From Mucilaginibacter cryoferens (GTDB lineage Bacteria; Bacteroidota; Bacteroidia; Sphingobacteriales; Sphingobacteriaceae): DNA of 64,000 bases. Below, piece by piece: positions 9,918 to 18,671 of this stretch. The stretch lies in assembly GCF_014205845.1 (NCBI RefSeq), contig NZ_JACHCR010000002.1, forward strand, positions 269,078 to 333,077, written 5' to 3'. Below the pieces are notes generated by a model. The model searched no databases, was not told where the DNA came from, and saw only the letters and a program-made list of their open reading frames with translations. Each line of letters starts with the position of its first letter. Position 1 is the stretch's first letter. The translations under genes were made by a program, and so were the position numbers.

Positions 9918-12695
9918 ATGAGTCAAAGTTTTAGAAGCGTTTTTATAGTTTGTTTACTGCTATCTGCGTCGGCAAAAATATCGGCGCAGATAGCAGTTTC
10001 GTCATTACGTTGCGAATATAGGGATGCCCCAATTGGTGTTACAGCATTACATCCACAGTTAAGTTGGATGTTGTACTCAAAGCATCGTAATGTAAAACAA
10101 ACAGCTTACCGCATATTGGTTGCCGACGATTTGCAGGCATTGCAAAAAAACGAAAGCAATATCTGGGATTCAAAGAAAATAAGGTCTGACAGATCTATCC
10201 AGGTAACTATCCAGGGCAAAAAATTAATGCCGGCAAAGATTTATTACTGGAAACTGATGGTTTGGGATGATCACGGCAATGCATCGGCCTGGAGTAAAGT
10301 TTCTAAATGGCAAATGGGCCTTTTATCTGCCGATGATTGGAAAGGTGCTAAATGGATTGCCTATGAGCAAATGCCCGACTCCTTACGCATAGTGCCGGCT
10401 ATTGCCAACCCCGACGACAGCCGTTGGACAAAAGGAAAAGATATTTTACCCTTAATACGCAAGGAGTTTAAGGTAACCAGGCAAATTAAAAAAGCAACCA
10501 TATTTATTACCGGCCTTGGGCAGTTTGATTTAAGCATTAATGGGAAAAAGGTAGGCGATCACTTTTTAGATCCCGGTTGGACGCAGTATGATAAACATGC
10601 CTTATATGTTTCTTTCGATATTACTAATAACCTTGTGCAGGGCAGCAATGTGTTTGGCGTAATGCTGGGTAATGGATTTTATTATGTTCCCGGCGAGCGT
10701 TATCATAAACTGCGGGGTGCTTATGGTTATCCCAAAATGATTTGCCGTACGCTAATAGAGTATAAGGATGGTACAACCCAAAACATAATTAGCGACCAAA
10801 GCTGGAAATCAGCTCCCGGCCCGGTTACTTTTTCGAGCATTTACGGAGGCGAGGATTATGATGCTACTTTAAGTCAGAATGGTTGGAATAAACCCGGTTT
10901 TAACGATGTGCTGTTTAAAAACGCTGTTGTGGTAACCGGCCCTTCGTTGCTTGAAGCCCAGGCCGAAGAACCGTTGAAGATCTTCGATAAGTTCACTGTT
11001 AAAAAAATAACACAGCCAAAGCCGGGTGTTTGGGTATATGATATGGGCCAAAACGCATCGGCCATACCTCAAATAACGGTAAAGGGCAAACGGGGTACCG
11101 TTGTGAAAATTACCCCTGCCGAATTGCTGGACGATAATGGGCTGGTATTACAAGCCCCGGTTGGTACGCCCGTTTACTTTAATTATACGCTTAAAGGCGA
11201 AGGTACAGAAATCTGGCACCCGCAATTTATGTACTACGGTTTCAGATATATTCAGATAGAGGGGGCAGTACCTCAAAAGGAGCCTGCCAGCAACCGGCTG
11301 CCCAAAATTGTAGATATCAAAAGCCTGCACACCCGCAACAGCGCCGCCACGGTGGGCTCATTTACATGCTCCAATAAGTTGTTTAACAAGATATTTACGC
11401 TGATTGACTGGGCGGTACAAAGCAATACGGCAAGCATTTTTACCGACTGCCCGCACCGCGAAAAATTGGGCTGGCTGGAGGAAGCCCACCTGGTTGGCAG
11501 TTCTATACATTATAACTATGATATAGCTACGCTTTGCCGTAAAGTAGTGCGGGATATGATGAATGCTCAAACCAAAGATGGCTTAATACCCGATATTGCA
11601 CCCGAATTTGTTGAGTTTGATGGCGGCTTTCGCGATTCGCCGGAATGGGGGAGTAATGGTATAATCTTGCCTTATTATGTTTATCAATGGTATGGCGATA
11701 AACAGGTATTGGAAGAAAGTTATGATATGATGACGCGGTATGTTGCGTACCTCGAAAAAAAGTCGGAGAACCATATATTATACTTTGGCCTTGGCGATTG
11801 GTATGACATAGGCCCCGGTGCTTTGGGTGCTTCGCAATTAACGCCACGCGGAATAACAGGTACCGCCATATATTATTATGATTTAACACTGCTATCAAAA
11901 ATTGCACGGATAGTTAACAAACCTGCAGACGAAGAAAAATATATCAACCTGGCCGCCAAAGTAAAAGCGGTTTATAACAATACGTTTTTTAACACGCAAA
12001 CCAGCCAATATGGTACCGGCAGCCAGGCAGCCAATGCCATGTCGGTTTACATGGGGTTGGTAGATACCCAATATAAAAGCAAAGTGGTGGCTAATATTGT
12101 ACAGGATATTCATAACCATAATAATGGGATCACTGCCGGCGATATAGGGTACCGTTATTTATTAAGGGTGTTAGATGATGCGGGCAGGTCTGATGTGATA
12201 TTTGATATGAACAACCGTTCTGATGTGCCGGGTTACGGCTACCAGCTTGCACAAGGGGCAACAGCGCTTACAGAATCGTGGCAGGGTAATAGGATATCGA
12301 GCAATAATCACTTTATGCTGGGCCACTTAATGGAATGGTTTTATAGCGGCCTTGGAGGTATCAGATCAGATACGGTATCAACAGGTTTTCGCCAGATCAT
12401 TATCCGTCCGGAGCCGGTAGGGGACGTAAACCATGTTAAAGTAACTTACCAATCTCCATACGGCAATATTAGCAACGAGTGGAAGAAAATTGGCGGTATT
12501 TTTTTTATGAATACTATAATTCCTGTTAATACCACCGCCGTTATTTACCTGCCGGCTAAAAAAAGTAGTGTAATTACCGAAGGAGATAAAAAAATAACAA
12601 CCAGCAACAGTTTAAAATTTATAGGATTCGAAAACGGAAAGGCGGTAATTAAAGGCGGCTCGGGTAAATATTCATTCAAAGTAGTTGATAAATAA
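9918..12695 (+). CDS. Exported GH78 alpha-L-rhamnosidase
   Basis: The 925-residue protein has a signal peptide ('LLSASAKISAQ'). The N-terminal Fn3-like module ('YRILVADDLQAL') and the rhamnosidase N-domain ('FITGLGQFDLSINGKKVGD') are followed by the alpha/alpha barrel. That barrel shows the GH78 signature 'TDCPHREKLGWLEEAH', then 'GLGDWYDIGPG' and 'PGYGYQLAQGATALTESW'. Acidic residues in these blocks supply the inverting catalytic pair. A C-terminal beta domain ends the protein. It releases terminal alpha-L-rhamnose, as in rhamnogalacturonan side chains or plant glycosides. It follows GH29 by 74 bases and is probably co-transcribed with it. Confidence 0.93.
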   Translation: MSQSFRSVFIVCLLLSASAKISAQIAVSSLRCEYRDAPIGVTALHPQLSWMLYSKHRNVKQTAYRILVADDLQALQKNESNIWDSKKIRSDRSIQVTIQGKKLMPAKIYYWKLMVWDDHGNASAWSKVSKWQMGLLSADDWKGAKWIAYEQMPDSLRIVPAIANPDDSRWTKGKDILPLIRKEFKVTRQIKKATIFITGLGQFDLSINGKKVGDHFLDPGWTQYDKHALYVSFDITNNLVQGSNVFGVMLGNGFYYVPGERYHKLRGAYGYPKMICRTLIEYKDGTTQNIISDQSWKSAPGPVTFSSIYGGEDYDATLSQNGWNKPGFNDVLFKNAVVVTGPSLLEAQAEEPLKIFDKFTVKKITQPKPGVWVYDMGQNASAIPQITVKGKRGTVVKITPAELLDDNGLVLQAPVGTPVYFNYTLKGEGTEIWHPQFMYYGFRYIQIEGAVPQKEPASNRLPKIVDIKSLHTRNSAATVGSFTCSNKLFNKIFTLIDWAVQSNTASIFTDCPHREKLGWLEEAHLVGSSIHYNYDIATLCRKVVRDMMNAQTKDGLIPDIAPEFVEFDGGFRDSPEWGSNGIILPYYVYQWYGDKQVLEESYDMMTRYVAYLEKKSENHILYFGLGDWYDIGPGALGASQLTPRGITGTAIYYYDLTLLSKIARIVNKPADEEKYINLAAKVKAVYNNTFFNTQTSQYGTGSQAANAMSVYMGLVDTQYKSKVVANIVQDIHNHNNGITAGDIGYRYLLRVLDDAGRSDVIFDMNNRSDVPGYGYQLAQGATALTESWQGNRISSNNHFMLGHLMEWFYSGLGGIRSDTVSTGFRQIIIRPEPVGDVNHVKVTYQSPYGNISNEWKKIGGIFFMNTIIPVNTTAVIYLPAKKSSVITEGDKKITTSNSLKFIGFENGKAVIKGGSGKYSFKVVDK

Positions 12696-12788
12696 CGTAG
12701 TCGATTTTGCCTTTTGCGATTTTTGTTACCTTGTGTTTTTTTGTTGCTGAAGATGCGGCTATATACAATCAATAATTATTTTAGCGTT

Positions 12789-13721
12789 ATGTTAAAGAAA
12801 GGCATTCTCATTTTTTTATTATCGGTTGCCGTATTGGCAAATGCCCAGGTTAAAAGTGAAAAGGAGGTATACCTGTTTGCCTATTTTAAAGATAACGGGC
12901 AGGATGGTTTGCATTTAGCCTATAGCGATGATGGCTTTAAATGGAGCGCCCTTAAAAACGACAGCTCTTTTTTAACGCCCATGGTATCAAATGATAAGCT
13001 CATGCGCGATCCTTGTATTATCAAAGGTGCCGATGGCTTGTTTCACATGGTGTGGACAGATAGCTGGAAAGATAAGGGGATAGGATACGCCACTTCGCCG
13101 GATCTGGTACATTGGTCTGCACAACAGCAATTACCCGTTATGGAGCAGCAGGCGGGTGCCCGTAACTGTTGGGCGCCAGAGATAACTTACGATGCTGCTA
13201 ATAAGCAATATATGATCTATTGGGCAACATCTGTTGATGGCTTGTTCCCGGTAACAGATAGCCTTGCAGAGAGTAAGTACAATCATCGTATTTATTACAT
13301 CACCACCAAAGATTTTAAAACATATACGCCCGCTAAAATGCTTTTCGATTTTGGTTTCAGCAGTATCGATGCAACCATTGTTCCAGATGGTAAAAGATTT
13401 GTAATGGTTTTTAAAGATGAAACATTGCACCCTGTTCAAAAAAATATCAAAATCAGCTACGCTAAAAACTTAACCGGGCCGTATTCAAAACCCGAAGGGC
13501 CAATTACGGGTAAATATTGGGCCGAGGGGCCAACTACGCTGCGTATCGGCAATAAATGGATGGTTTATTTTGATAAATATATGGATCATAAATACGGTGC
13601 CATCACTTCAACCGATCTGAAAAACTGGACGGATATTTCGGATCAGATCAGCCTGCCAATAGGTATCAGGCATGGTACTATTCTTAAAATAACTCCGGCC
13701 GAATTAGCTAAATTGAAATAG
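12789..13721 (+). CDS. Exported GH43-type five-bladed propeller glycosidase
   Basis: I place the start at 12789 because it gives a clean signal peptide ('MLKKGILIFLLSVAVLANAQ'). The frame is open 25 codons further up, but that stretch looks non-coding. The 310-residue protein shows beta-propeller repeats and the three GH43-type acids: Asp74 ('LMRDPCI'), Asp194 ('SSIDATI') and Glu246 ('YWAEGPTT'). Such enzymes cleave arabinofuranosides, xylosides or galactosides; the subfamily and substrate cannot be told. It is the last gene of the GH29-GH78-GH43 run and converges with the LacI gene 31 bases away. Confidence 0.8.
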   Translation: MLKKGILIFLLSVAVLANAQVKSEKEVYLFAYFKDNGQDGLHLAYSDDGFKWSALKNDSSFLTPMVSNDKLMRDPCIIKGADGLFHMVWTDSWKDKGIGYATSPDLVHWSAQQQLPVMEQQAGARNCWAPEITYDAANKQYMIYWATSVDGLFPVTDSLAESKYNHRIYYITTKDFKTYTPAKMLFDFGFSSIDATIVPDGKRFVMVFKDETLHPVQKNIKISYAKNLTGPYSKPEGPITGKYWAEGPTTLRIGNKWMVYFDKYMDHKYGAITSTDLKNWTDISDQISLPIGIRHGTILKITPAELAKLK

Positions 13722-13752
13722 ATATAACAAGAAAATGGCATATAGATCAACC

Positions 13753-14757
13753 CTAAAAGCCGGTTGATTCCCTTTTTATAATTACCGATTTAAGTACCAG
13801 TGTTTCATTAGGCTCAAAATACTTTTTATTCAATATTTTAAAAAGAATGCTGGCCGCCTCTTTTCCCATTTCAAAAGCGGGCTGCGTAATGGTGCTGAGC
13901 GATGGATTTAAAAGCGGCGCGGTTTTTAGGTTAGAGAAGCTTATGAGTTTTACATCGCGGGGAATATTGAGCTTAAGGTCTCTGCAGGCATAATAGCAGG
14001 GCAGCGCCAAGTTTTCAATTGATGTAATAATACCATCGGGTTTTTCATCAAGCAATAGCTTTTTGATGTGCGTGTAGTTGTCGTCGTCGTTATTGCTATC
14101 GGGTATTATTAAAGCCTCATTTTCGGTAACGTTATTATCCTTCATCGCAGCCAGGTATCCTGCAAAACGTTTTTTGCCGGTGCTAAGGTTATTAAGCGCC
14201 ATTAGGTAGGCAATTTTACGGCAGCCGCATTCAATTAAATGCGTGGTAGCTTTATAGGTGCTTTCGTAATCGTCGGTGGTTACTTTTACAGCGTCAATAT
14301 TTTCGTTAACCCTGTCGAAAAAAACAACCGGCAATTCGTTTAAGATATCTTTAAAATCCTGATCGTCGTTTGTTTCGCTTGCTACCGAAATCAGGATGCC
14401 ATCAACCCGGCCGCTTAATAAGCGGCGCATAAAAGCTATTTCCAGTTCGCTGTTTTCGTGGGTTTGATAAATTAGAACGTGATAATCGTGCTGGCGGGCT
14501 ATTTCTTCAATACCATTAATAGCCTGCGAAAAAAAGTTGTTGGTTACTTCGGGTATTATTACCGCTATGGTCTTACTTTTTTGGCTCCGCAAGTTGCTGG
14601 CCGAAGGATTGGGTTCGTAATTTAATTTTTTTGCGAGTTCTAAAACCTTCTTCTTAGTTTCGGTGCTTATTTCATGACTATCCCTAAGCGCCCTTGATAC
14701 AGTGGCGGTTGACAGGTTTAGTGCCAATGCAAGTTCTTTTAAGTTAATGTTACCCAT
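13753..14757 (-). CDS. LacI-family transcriptional regulator
   Basis: The 334-residue protein has a LacI helix-turn-helix ('NLKELALALNLSTATVSRAL'), hinge ('NPSASNLRSQKS') and effector domain. It is divergent from the GH28 gene across a 208-base gap. That gap holds a TTTACGTAAA palindrome with the central CG typical of LacI operators, about 60 bases in front of the regulator's own start. An exact 17-bp copy lies after GH28. Autoregulation and control of GH28, and perhaps of inositol oxygenase, are inferred from this arrangement. The inducer is unknown; a uronate-type molecule would fit. Confidence 0.9.
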   Translation of the reverse strand: MGNINLKELALALNLSTATVSRALRDSHEISTETKKKVLELAKKLNYEPNPSASNLRSQKSKTIAVIIPEVTNNFFSQAINGIEEIARQHDYHVLIYQTHENSELEIAFMRRLLSGRVDGILISVASETNDDQDFKDILNELPVVFFDRVNENIDAVKVTTDDYESTYKATTHLIECGCRKIAYLMALNNLSTGKKRFAGYLAAMKDNNVTENEALIIPDSNNDDDNYTHIKKLLLDEKPDGIITSIENLALPCYYACRDLKLNIPRDVKLISFSNLKTAPLLNPSLSTITQPAFEMGKEAASILFKILNKKYFEPNETLVLKSVIIKRESTGF

Positions 14758-14814
14758 TGCGGATACCGGAGTTTATAACGTATAGTTTTACTAATATAGC
14801 GGCTTTTATGCAAA

Positions 14815-14831
14815 CGTTTACGTAAATAAAT
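14815..14831. promoter_or_regulatory. Candidate LacI operator, copy 1 (TTTACGTAAA core)
   Basis: CGTTTACGTAAATAAAT occurs here and again, base for base, at 16509-16525. It contains the perfect 10-bp palindrome TTTACGTAAA (14817-14826), overlapping AAACGTTT (14812-14819). The position is between the divergent LacI and GH28 genes, where a LacI dimer site is expected. Confidence 0.6.
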
Positions 14832-14965
14832 GTACGCCACTGCCGCAAACTAAGTTAAAAGTTTAACAATTTAGATGTTTAATGTAAAAAATAAAAACCT
14901 TCGTGTACAACATGCACCGGAGGCGATAAGCCTGCTTGATTTTTTTTCCTTAATAATAGTTTATA

Positions 14966-16495
14966 ATGAAAATTCTTCCTTTTTTGGCATTGCTTGCAAT
15001 GCCCTTTGCCGGTTATACGCAGCAAAAAGTATTTAACATTACCGCTTATGGTGCCAAAGCCGATGGTATTACCAATAACGCTATCAGTATTCAAAAAGCT
15101 ATTGATGATGCTAACGCGCAGGGCGGCGGTACAGTATATATACCAGCCGGGAAGTTTTTGACGGGTGTTATCAGCTTAAGATCAAATGTTACGCTAAACC
15201 TGGCTGCAAACGCGGTGTTGCTGGGCAGCGCAAAAAGAATTGATTATGGCGAGGGCCATGCATCGCCATTAATAGTGGCCAAAGATGTACAGCATATAGG
15301 CATTACAGGTAAGGGAACAATTGATGGTAATGGTGACGAATTGCTGAAAGATGTTTTCGCCATGCTGAAGGCCGGTAAATTAAGAGACTCGTTGTGGCAA
15401 AAAGAAAATCCGTGGGGGCAAACTCAGCCCGAGGAACCAAACCGGCCTAAACTTATTGGTTTTTTTAATTGTGCTGGTATTGTGATAAAAGGTGTAACCA
15501 TGAAAAACGGCCTGGTGTGGGTGCAGGATTACAGGCAATGCAGAGATATGGTTATTGACAGTATAAAAGTAGAAAGCAACACTTACTGGAATAACGACGG
15601 TATAGACCTGGTTGATTGTAAAAACGTAAAACTTACCAACAGCTTTTTTAATGCCGATGATGACGGGATCTGCCTGAAATCGAGCGATAGGAATAGCAGC
15701 TGCGAAAATATTTATGTGGCAAACTGCACCATCAGATCAAGTGCCAGCGGTATTAAACTGGGCACGGCCTCGTGGGGAGGTTTTAAAAAAATAACCATAA
15801 AGGATGTTAAAATTTACGATACCTACCGCTCGGCTATTGCATTAGAGTGTGTTGATGGGGGAGTGATGGAAGATATTGATATCAGTAATATCCAGGCCGT
15901 AAATACAGGTAATGCCATTTTTATCCGCCTTGGCCATCGCAATAAAGATGCCGTTGTAAGCAGCATCAATGGCGTCCGCATTAGCAATGTAACGGTAGAT
16001 GTACCCAAAGGCAAACCCGATAAGGGTTACCCGATGGAAGGGCCCGAAGTTAAAGGAAATCATAACATCTTCCCTTCATCCATTGCTGGGCTGCCAGGGC
16101 ATCCGGTAAAAAACGTAACCCTCCAAAATATTAAAATAGTGTACCATGGCGATGCCAGTAAAACGGTAGCCCATGTTAGCCTCGATTCGTTAGCCTCGAT
16201 ACCCGAAAACCCGCATGACTACCCCGAGTTTTCGATGTTTGGCGAATTGCCGGCCTGGGGCTTTTACGCCCGCCATGTGGTAGGGGTAACGTTTAAAAAT
16301 GTAACCTTAAGCTGCCCTGGTACTGATTTTAGGGCTGCCTGCGTGTTTCATGATGTAGATGGATTAACTGTCGACGGTCTTAAAATACCGCAGGTTAAAT
16401 CGCTCCCGGTAGTTGTGTTGCATGGCATAACGCGGTTATCGCTCAAAAACATTCAGATCCCCGGAAAAAGTAAAAATAAAATACGTACGAGATAG
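14966..16495 (+). CDS. Exported GH28 polygalacturonase-like enzyme
   Basis: The 509-residue protein has a short signal peptide ('LALLAMPFAGYTQQ'). A pectate-lyase/GH28 right-handed beta-helix starts at 'FNITAYGAKADGITNNAISI'. The three acids of GH28 appear as Asp211 ('NNDGID') and Asp232-Asp233 ('ADDDGICLKS'). The site where classical polygalacturonases have the His of 'GHG' reads 'SASGIKLG', with Ser near residue 261. This places it among the divergent Bacteroidota GH28s, which include rhamnogalacturonan and exo-acting members. It hydrolyses alpha-linked galacturonic acid in pectin by family, with exact mode open. It is flanked by the two operator copies. Confidence 0.88.
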   Translation: MKILPFLALLAMPFAGYTQQKVFNITAYGAKADGITNNAISIQKAIDDANAQGGGTVYIPAGKFLTGVISLRSNVTLNLAANAVLLGSAKRIDYGEGHASPLIVAKDVQHIGITGKGTIDGNGDELLKDVFAMLKAGKLRDSLWQKENPWGQTQPEEPNRPKLIGFFNCAGIVIKGVTMKNGLVWVQDYRQCRDMVIDSIKVESNTYWNNDGIDLVDCKNVKLTNSFFNADDDGICLKSSDRNSSCENIYVANCTIRSSASGIKLGTASWGGFKKITIKDVKIYDTYRSAIALECVDGGVMEDIDISNIQAVNTGNAIFIRLGHRNKDAVVSSINGVRISNVTVDVPKGKPDKGYPMEGPEVKGNHNIFPSSIAGLPGHPVKNVTLQNIKIVYHGDASKTVAHVSLDSLASIPENPHDYPEFSMFGELPAWGFYARHVVGVTFKNVTLSCPGTDFRAACVFHDVDGLTVDGLKIPQVKSLPVVVLHGITRLSLKNIQIPGKSKNKIRTR

Positions 16496-16508
16496 CGAAA
16501 TACGTAAT

Positions 16509-16525
16509 CGTTTACGTAAATAAAT
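16509..16525. promoter_or_regulatory. Candidate LacI operator, copy 2, before inositol oxygenase
   Basis: This is an exact 17-bp copy of the element at 14815-14831, with palindrome TTTACGTAAA at 16511-16520 and a TACGTA just upstream. It lies between the GH28 stop and the inositol oxygenase gene, so it could control that gene or form a loop with copy 1. The remaining gap to 16720 shows no other clear signal. Confidence 0.55.
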
Positions 16526-16720
16526 ACACTGGTTAATGCAAATGGCTCGTTTTTTTTAGTCAATTTTAAATCATTATAAAGCTAAACTGTGTGTTTAAGC
16601 ACAGCTCAATTTAAAAACTTATTTGCCGCGTTGCGCTATTGTTAATGCTTGTTGTAAGGTTGCATGGTAACAATAAAGGTCAATTAAACGGCGCTTATTA
16701 TTTAATATAAGGTTTTCGAT

Positions 16721-17590
16721 ATGGAAAAGTTAACTGAAAAAGAGATGTCGCCATTGTCAAGTCTTGACGTATGGGAAGATGATGTATTAAACCGGTACCC
16801 CGAACCAGGTACCGCCAAAGCCAAAGATGATTTTAGGGTTTATAACGATGCCGAAGACAACCCGGTAAGGGAGTTTTACAGGCTTAACCATACCTACCAA
16901 ACCTATGGTAATGTATTGGCAAAAAAGGCCAATTTTTTGCAGTTCGATAAAATGGAAATGCCGTGGTGGGGAGCAATGGAGTATTTAAATACATTGGTTG
17001 ATGAATCTGATCCGGATATTTCTCTCGATCAATTGCAGCATTTATTACAAACTTCCGAAGCTATCCGCGCCGATGGGCATCCGGATTGGTTTGTACTAAC
17101 CGGTTTTATTCACGATCTAGGTAAGGTACTGTGCCTGTTTGGCGAGCCGCAGTGGAACGTAGTAGGCGATTCTTTCCCCGTGGGATGTAAGTTTTCTGAT
17201 AAAATAGTTTACCAGGAGTTTTTTGCAGCCAACCCCGATAATGATGATGAGCGCTACAATACCAAATATGGCGTTTATACTCACCAGTGCGGGTTAGATA
17301 ACATACATATGTCATGGGGGCACGATGAGTACCTGTACCACATCACAAAAGATTACCTGCCCGAGGAAGCTTTATATATGATCCGTTACCACTCGTTTTA
17401 CTCACAGCATCGTGAAAAAGCGTACGATCACTTATTGAACGCGCATGATCAGGAGATGTTTAAATGGGTTGATAAATTTAATCCGTATGATCTGTACTCC
17501 AAAAGCCCAAAACCACCCGTAATATCGGAGTTAAAGCCATATTACGAAGACCTGATAGCCAAATATCTGCCAGTTACAGTTAAATTGTAA
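16721..17590 (+). CDS. Inositol oxygenase (MIOX), myo-inositol to D-glucuronate
   Basis: The 289-residue protein matches the eukaryote-type MIOX family over its full length ('[16 protein letters not shown]', '[17 protein letters not shown]', '[10 protein letters not shown]'). All six diiron ligands can be placed: His107, His131-Asp132 ('HDLGK'), His201 ('WGHDEY'), His224 and Asp257. The cytoplasmic enzyme opens myo-inositol with O2 to give D-glucuronate, which enters hexuronate breakdown. Its place next to the GH28 gene and a shared operator fit a uronate theme. It has no signal peptide. Confidence 0.93.
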   Translation: MEKLTEKEMSPLSSLDVWEDDVLNRYPEPGTAKAKDDFRVYNDAEDNPVREFYRLNHTYQTYGNVLAKKANFLQFDKMEMPWWGAMEYLNTLVDESDPDISLDQLQHLLQTSEAIRADGHPDWFVLTGFIHDLGKVLCLFGEPQWNVVGDSFPVGCKFSDKIVYQEFFAANPDNDDERYNTKYGVYTHQCGLDNIHMSWGHDEYLYHITKDYLPEEALYMIRYHSFYSQHREKAYDHLLNAHDQEMFKWVDKFNPYDLYSKSPKPPVISELKPYYEDLIAKYLPVTVKL

Positions 17591-17643
17591 TTTGATGCCA
17601 CTTTATAAAAAGTTTTGATTATTGATTTATTTGATTTTACTAT

Positions 17644-17677
17644 GCCATGCTTTTTTGCTAAAAAGCGTGGCTTTTTT
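17644..17677 (+). terminator. Rho-independent terminator after inositol oxygenase
   Basis: A 12-bp stem (GCCATGCTTTTT / AAAAAGCGTGGC, one G-T pair) with a short loop is followed directly by T6. The rest of the 306-base gap (17591-17896) is AT-rich and holds the promoter region of the ECF sigma gene, but I see no clear boxes. Confidence 0.8.
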
Positions 17678-17896
17678 AACCCCTCAATTAAAATGGGGGA
17701 TACCAATTATAAAAGCTTTAATTAGCTATCCTAAATTTTACCGGTAATTGCAACGCTATAAACTGCCGATTGTTTAAAGTTTCAATAAGCTGGCTTTAAG
17801 AAGGATATTTAGCAATAAATAAATAGTTGTATTTTACACAATAAATAACTGCAGGTTGTTAACTATTAAATAATTGATATTTAATATTTTAGTTTA

Positions 17897-18487
17897 ATGA
17901 GTGAAGATAACGATTTAGTGTTTGGTTTACATGCTGATGATATCGGTGCATTTGATTCGATTTATCAAAAGTATCATCATGCCATTTATCGTAACATTTT
18001 TAAGCTTACCAAAGATGATGATGTATCCCGGGATATTTTGCAGGATATTTTTATTGCCTTATGGGAAAAACGTGCCGAAATTAAGGCGGAGCAATCTGTA
18101 AGCGGATGGTTGTTTGTACTGAGTTTTAATAAATCGATCTCTCATTTGCGTAAAAAATTAAGAGAAGCCGTAGTGGTTAATACTATGCCCTTTGCCGAAA
18201 TGGAACAGGAGGACAGCCATCTGCAACAAATGGATGATCAGTATTATTTACTACATCAGGCTATTAACCAGCTATCGCCTCAACGTAAAAAAGTATTTAC
18301 CCTTTGCAAGTTAGAAGGTAAAACTTATGAGGAAGCCGCCGAAAAGTTAAACCTCTCCAAACATACTGTTAAAGAGTACCTGGGGCACGCGGTTGTATCC
18401 GTTAAAAACCATATTCACGAACACCAGGCCGAGTGGAAGACCGCCGGCGTTCTGTTGGTATGCTGTTGGATAGGCATCGATCAGTAA
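17897..18487 (+). CDS. ECF RNA polymerase sigma factor (Bacteroidota FecI-like)
   Basis: The 196-residue protein has sigma region 2 ('FDSIYQKYHHAIYRNIFKL' to 'ILQDIFIALWEKR', about 15-60). Region 4 follows ('LSPQRKKVFTLCKLEGKTYE' to 'LSKHTVKEYLGHAV', about 120-170). A terminator follows, then the FecR anti-sigma and an STN-domain SusC. In this arrangement the outer-membrane transporter signals through FecR to release the sigma factor when the glycan is present, turning on the PUL. The short hydrophobic, Cys-containing C-terminal tail ('AGVLLVCCWIGI') is unusual. Confidence 0.93.
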   Translation: MSEDNDLVFGLHADDIGAFDSIYQKYHHAIYRNIFKLTKDDDVSRDILQDIFIALWEKRAEIKAEQSVSGWLFVLSFNKSISHLRKKLREAVVVNTMPFAEMEQEDSHLQQMDDQYYLLHQAINQLSPQRKKVFTLCKLEGKTYEEAAEKLNLSKHTVKEYLGHAVVSVKNHIHEHQAEWKTAGVLLVCCWIGIDQ

Positions 18488-18503
18488 GATAGATATATGT
18501 AGA

Positions 18504-18543
18504 TAAAAAAGCGCAATAGATTTAACGATCTATTGCGCTTTTT
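18504..18543. terminator. Strong bidirectional hairpin after ECF sigma
   Basis: A perfect 17-bp inverted repeat has outer A6/T6 flanks, core GCGCAATAGAT / ATCTATTGCGC and a 6-base loop. It lies 17 bases after the sigma stop and would separate or attenuate transcription into fecR, allowing different expression of sigma and anti-sigma. Confidence 0.8.
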
Positions 18544-18671
18544 TATATTTTAATATATTGATTATTAGCTACTTATGTCTATTTTGTCGATTACTCAGCC
18601 TTTTTTTGAAAATAATTGTAAAACCATCCCCCCGTTTTTAAACTCCCGGCGTATTTATATAAAAATTACCT

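Noticed and set aside
11527..11907. 126-codon antisense frame in the GH78 gene
   Set aside because: It overlaps the conserved catalytic region of GH78 and shows no family features.
12714..12788. Upstream start for the GH43-type gene
   Set aside because: It adds 25 residues before a complete signal peptide; 12789 fits an exported enzyme better.
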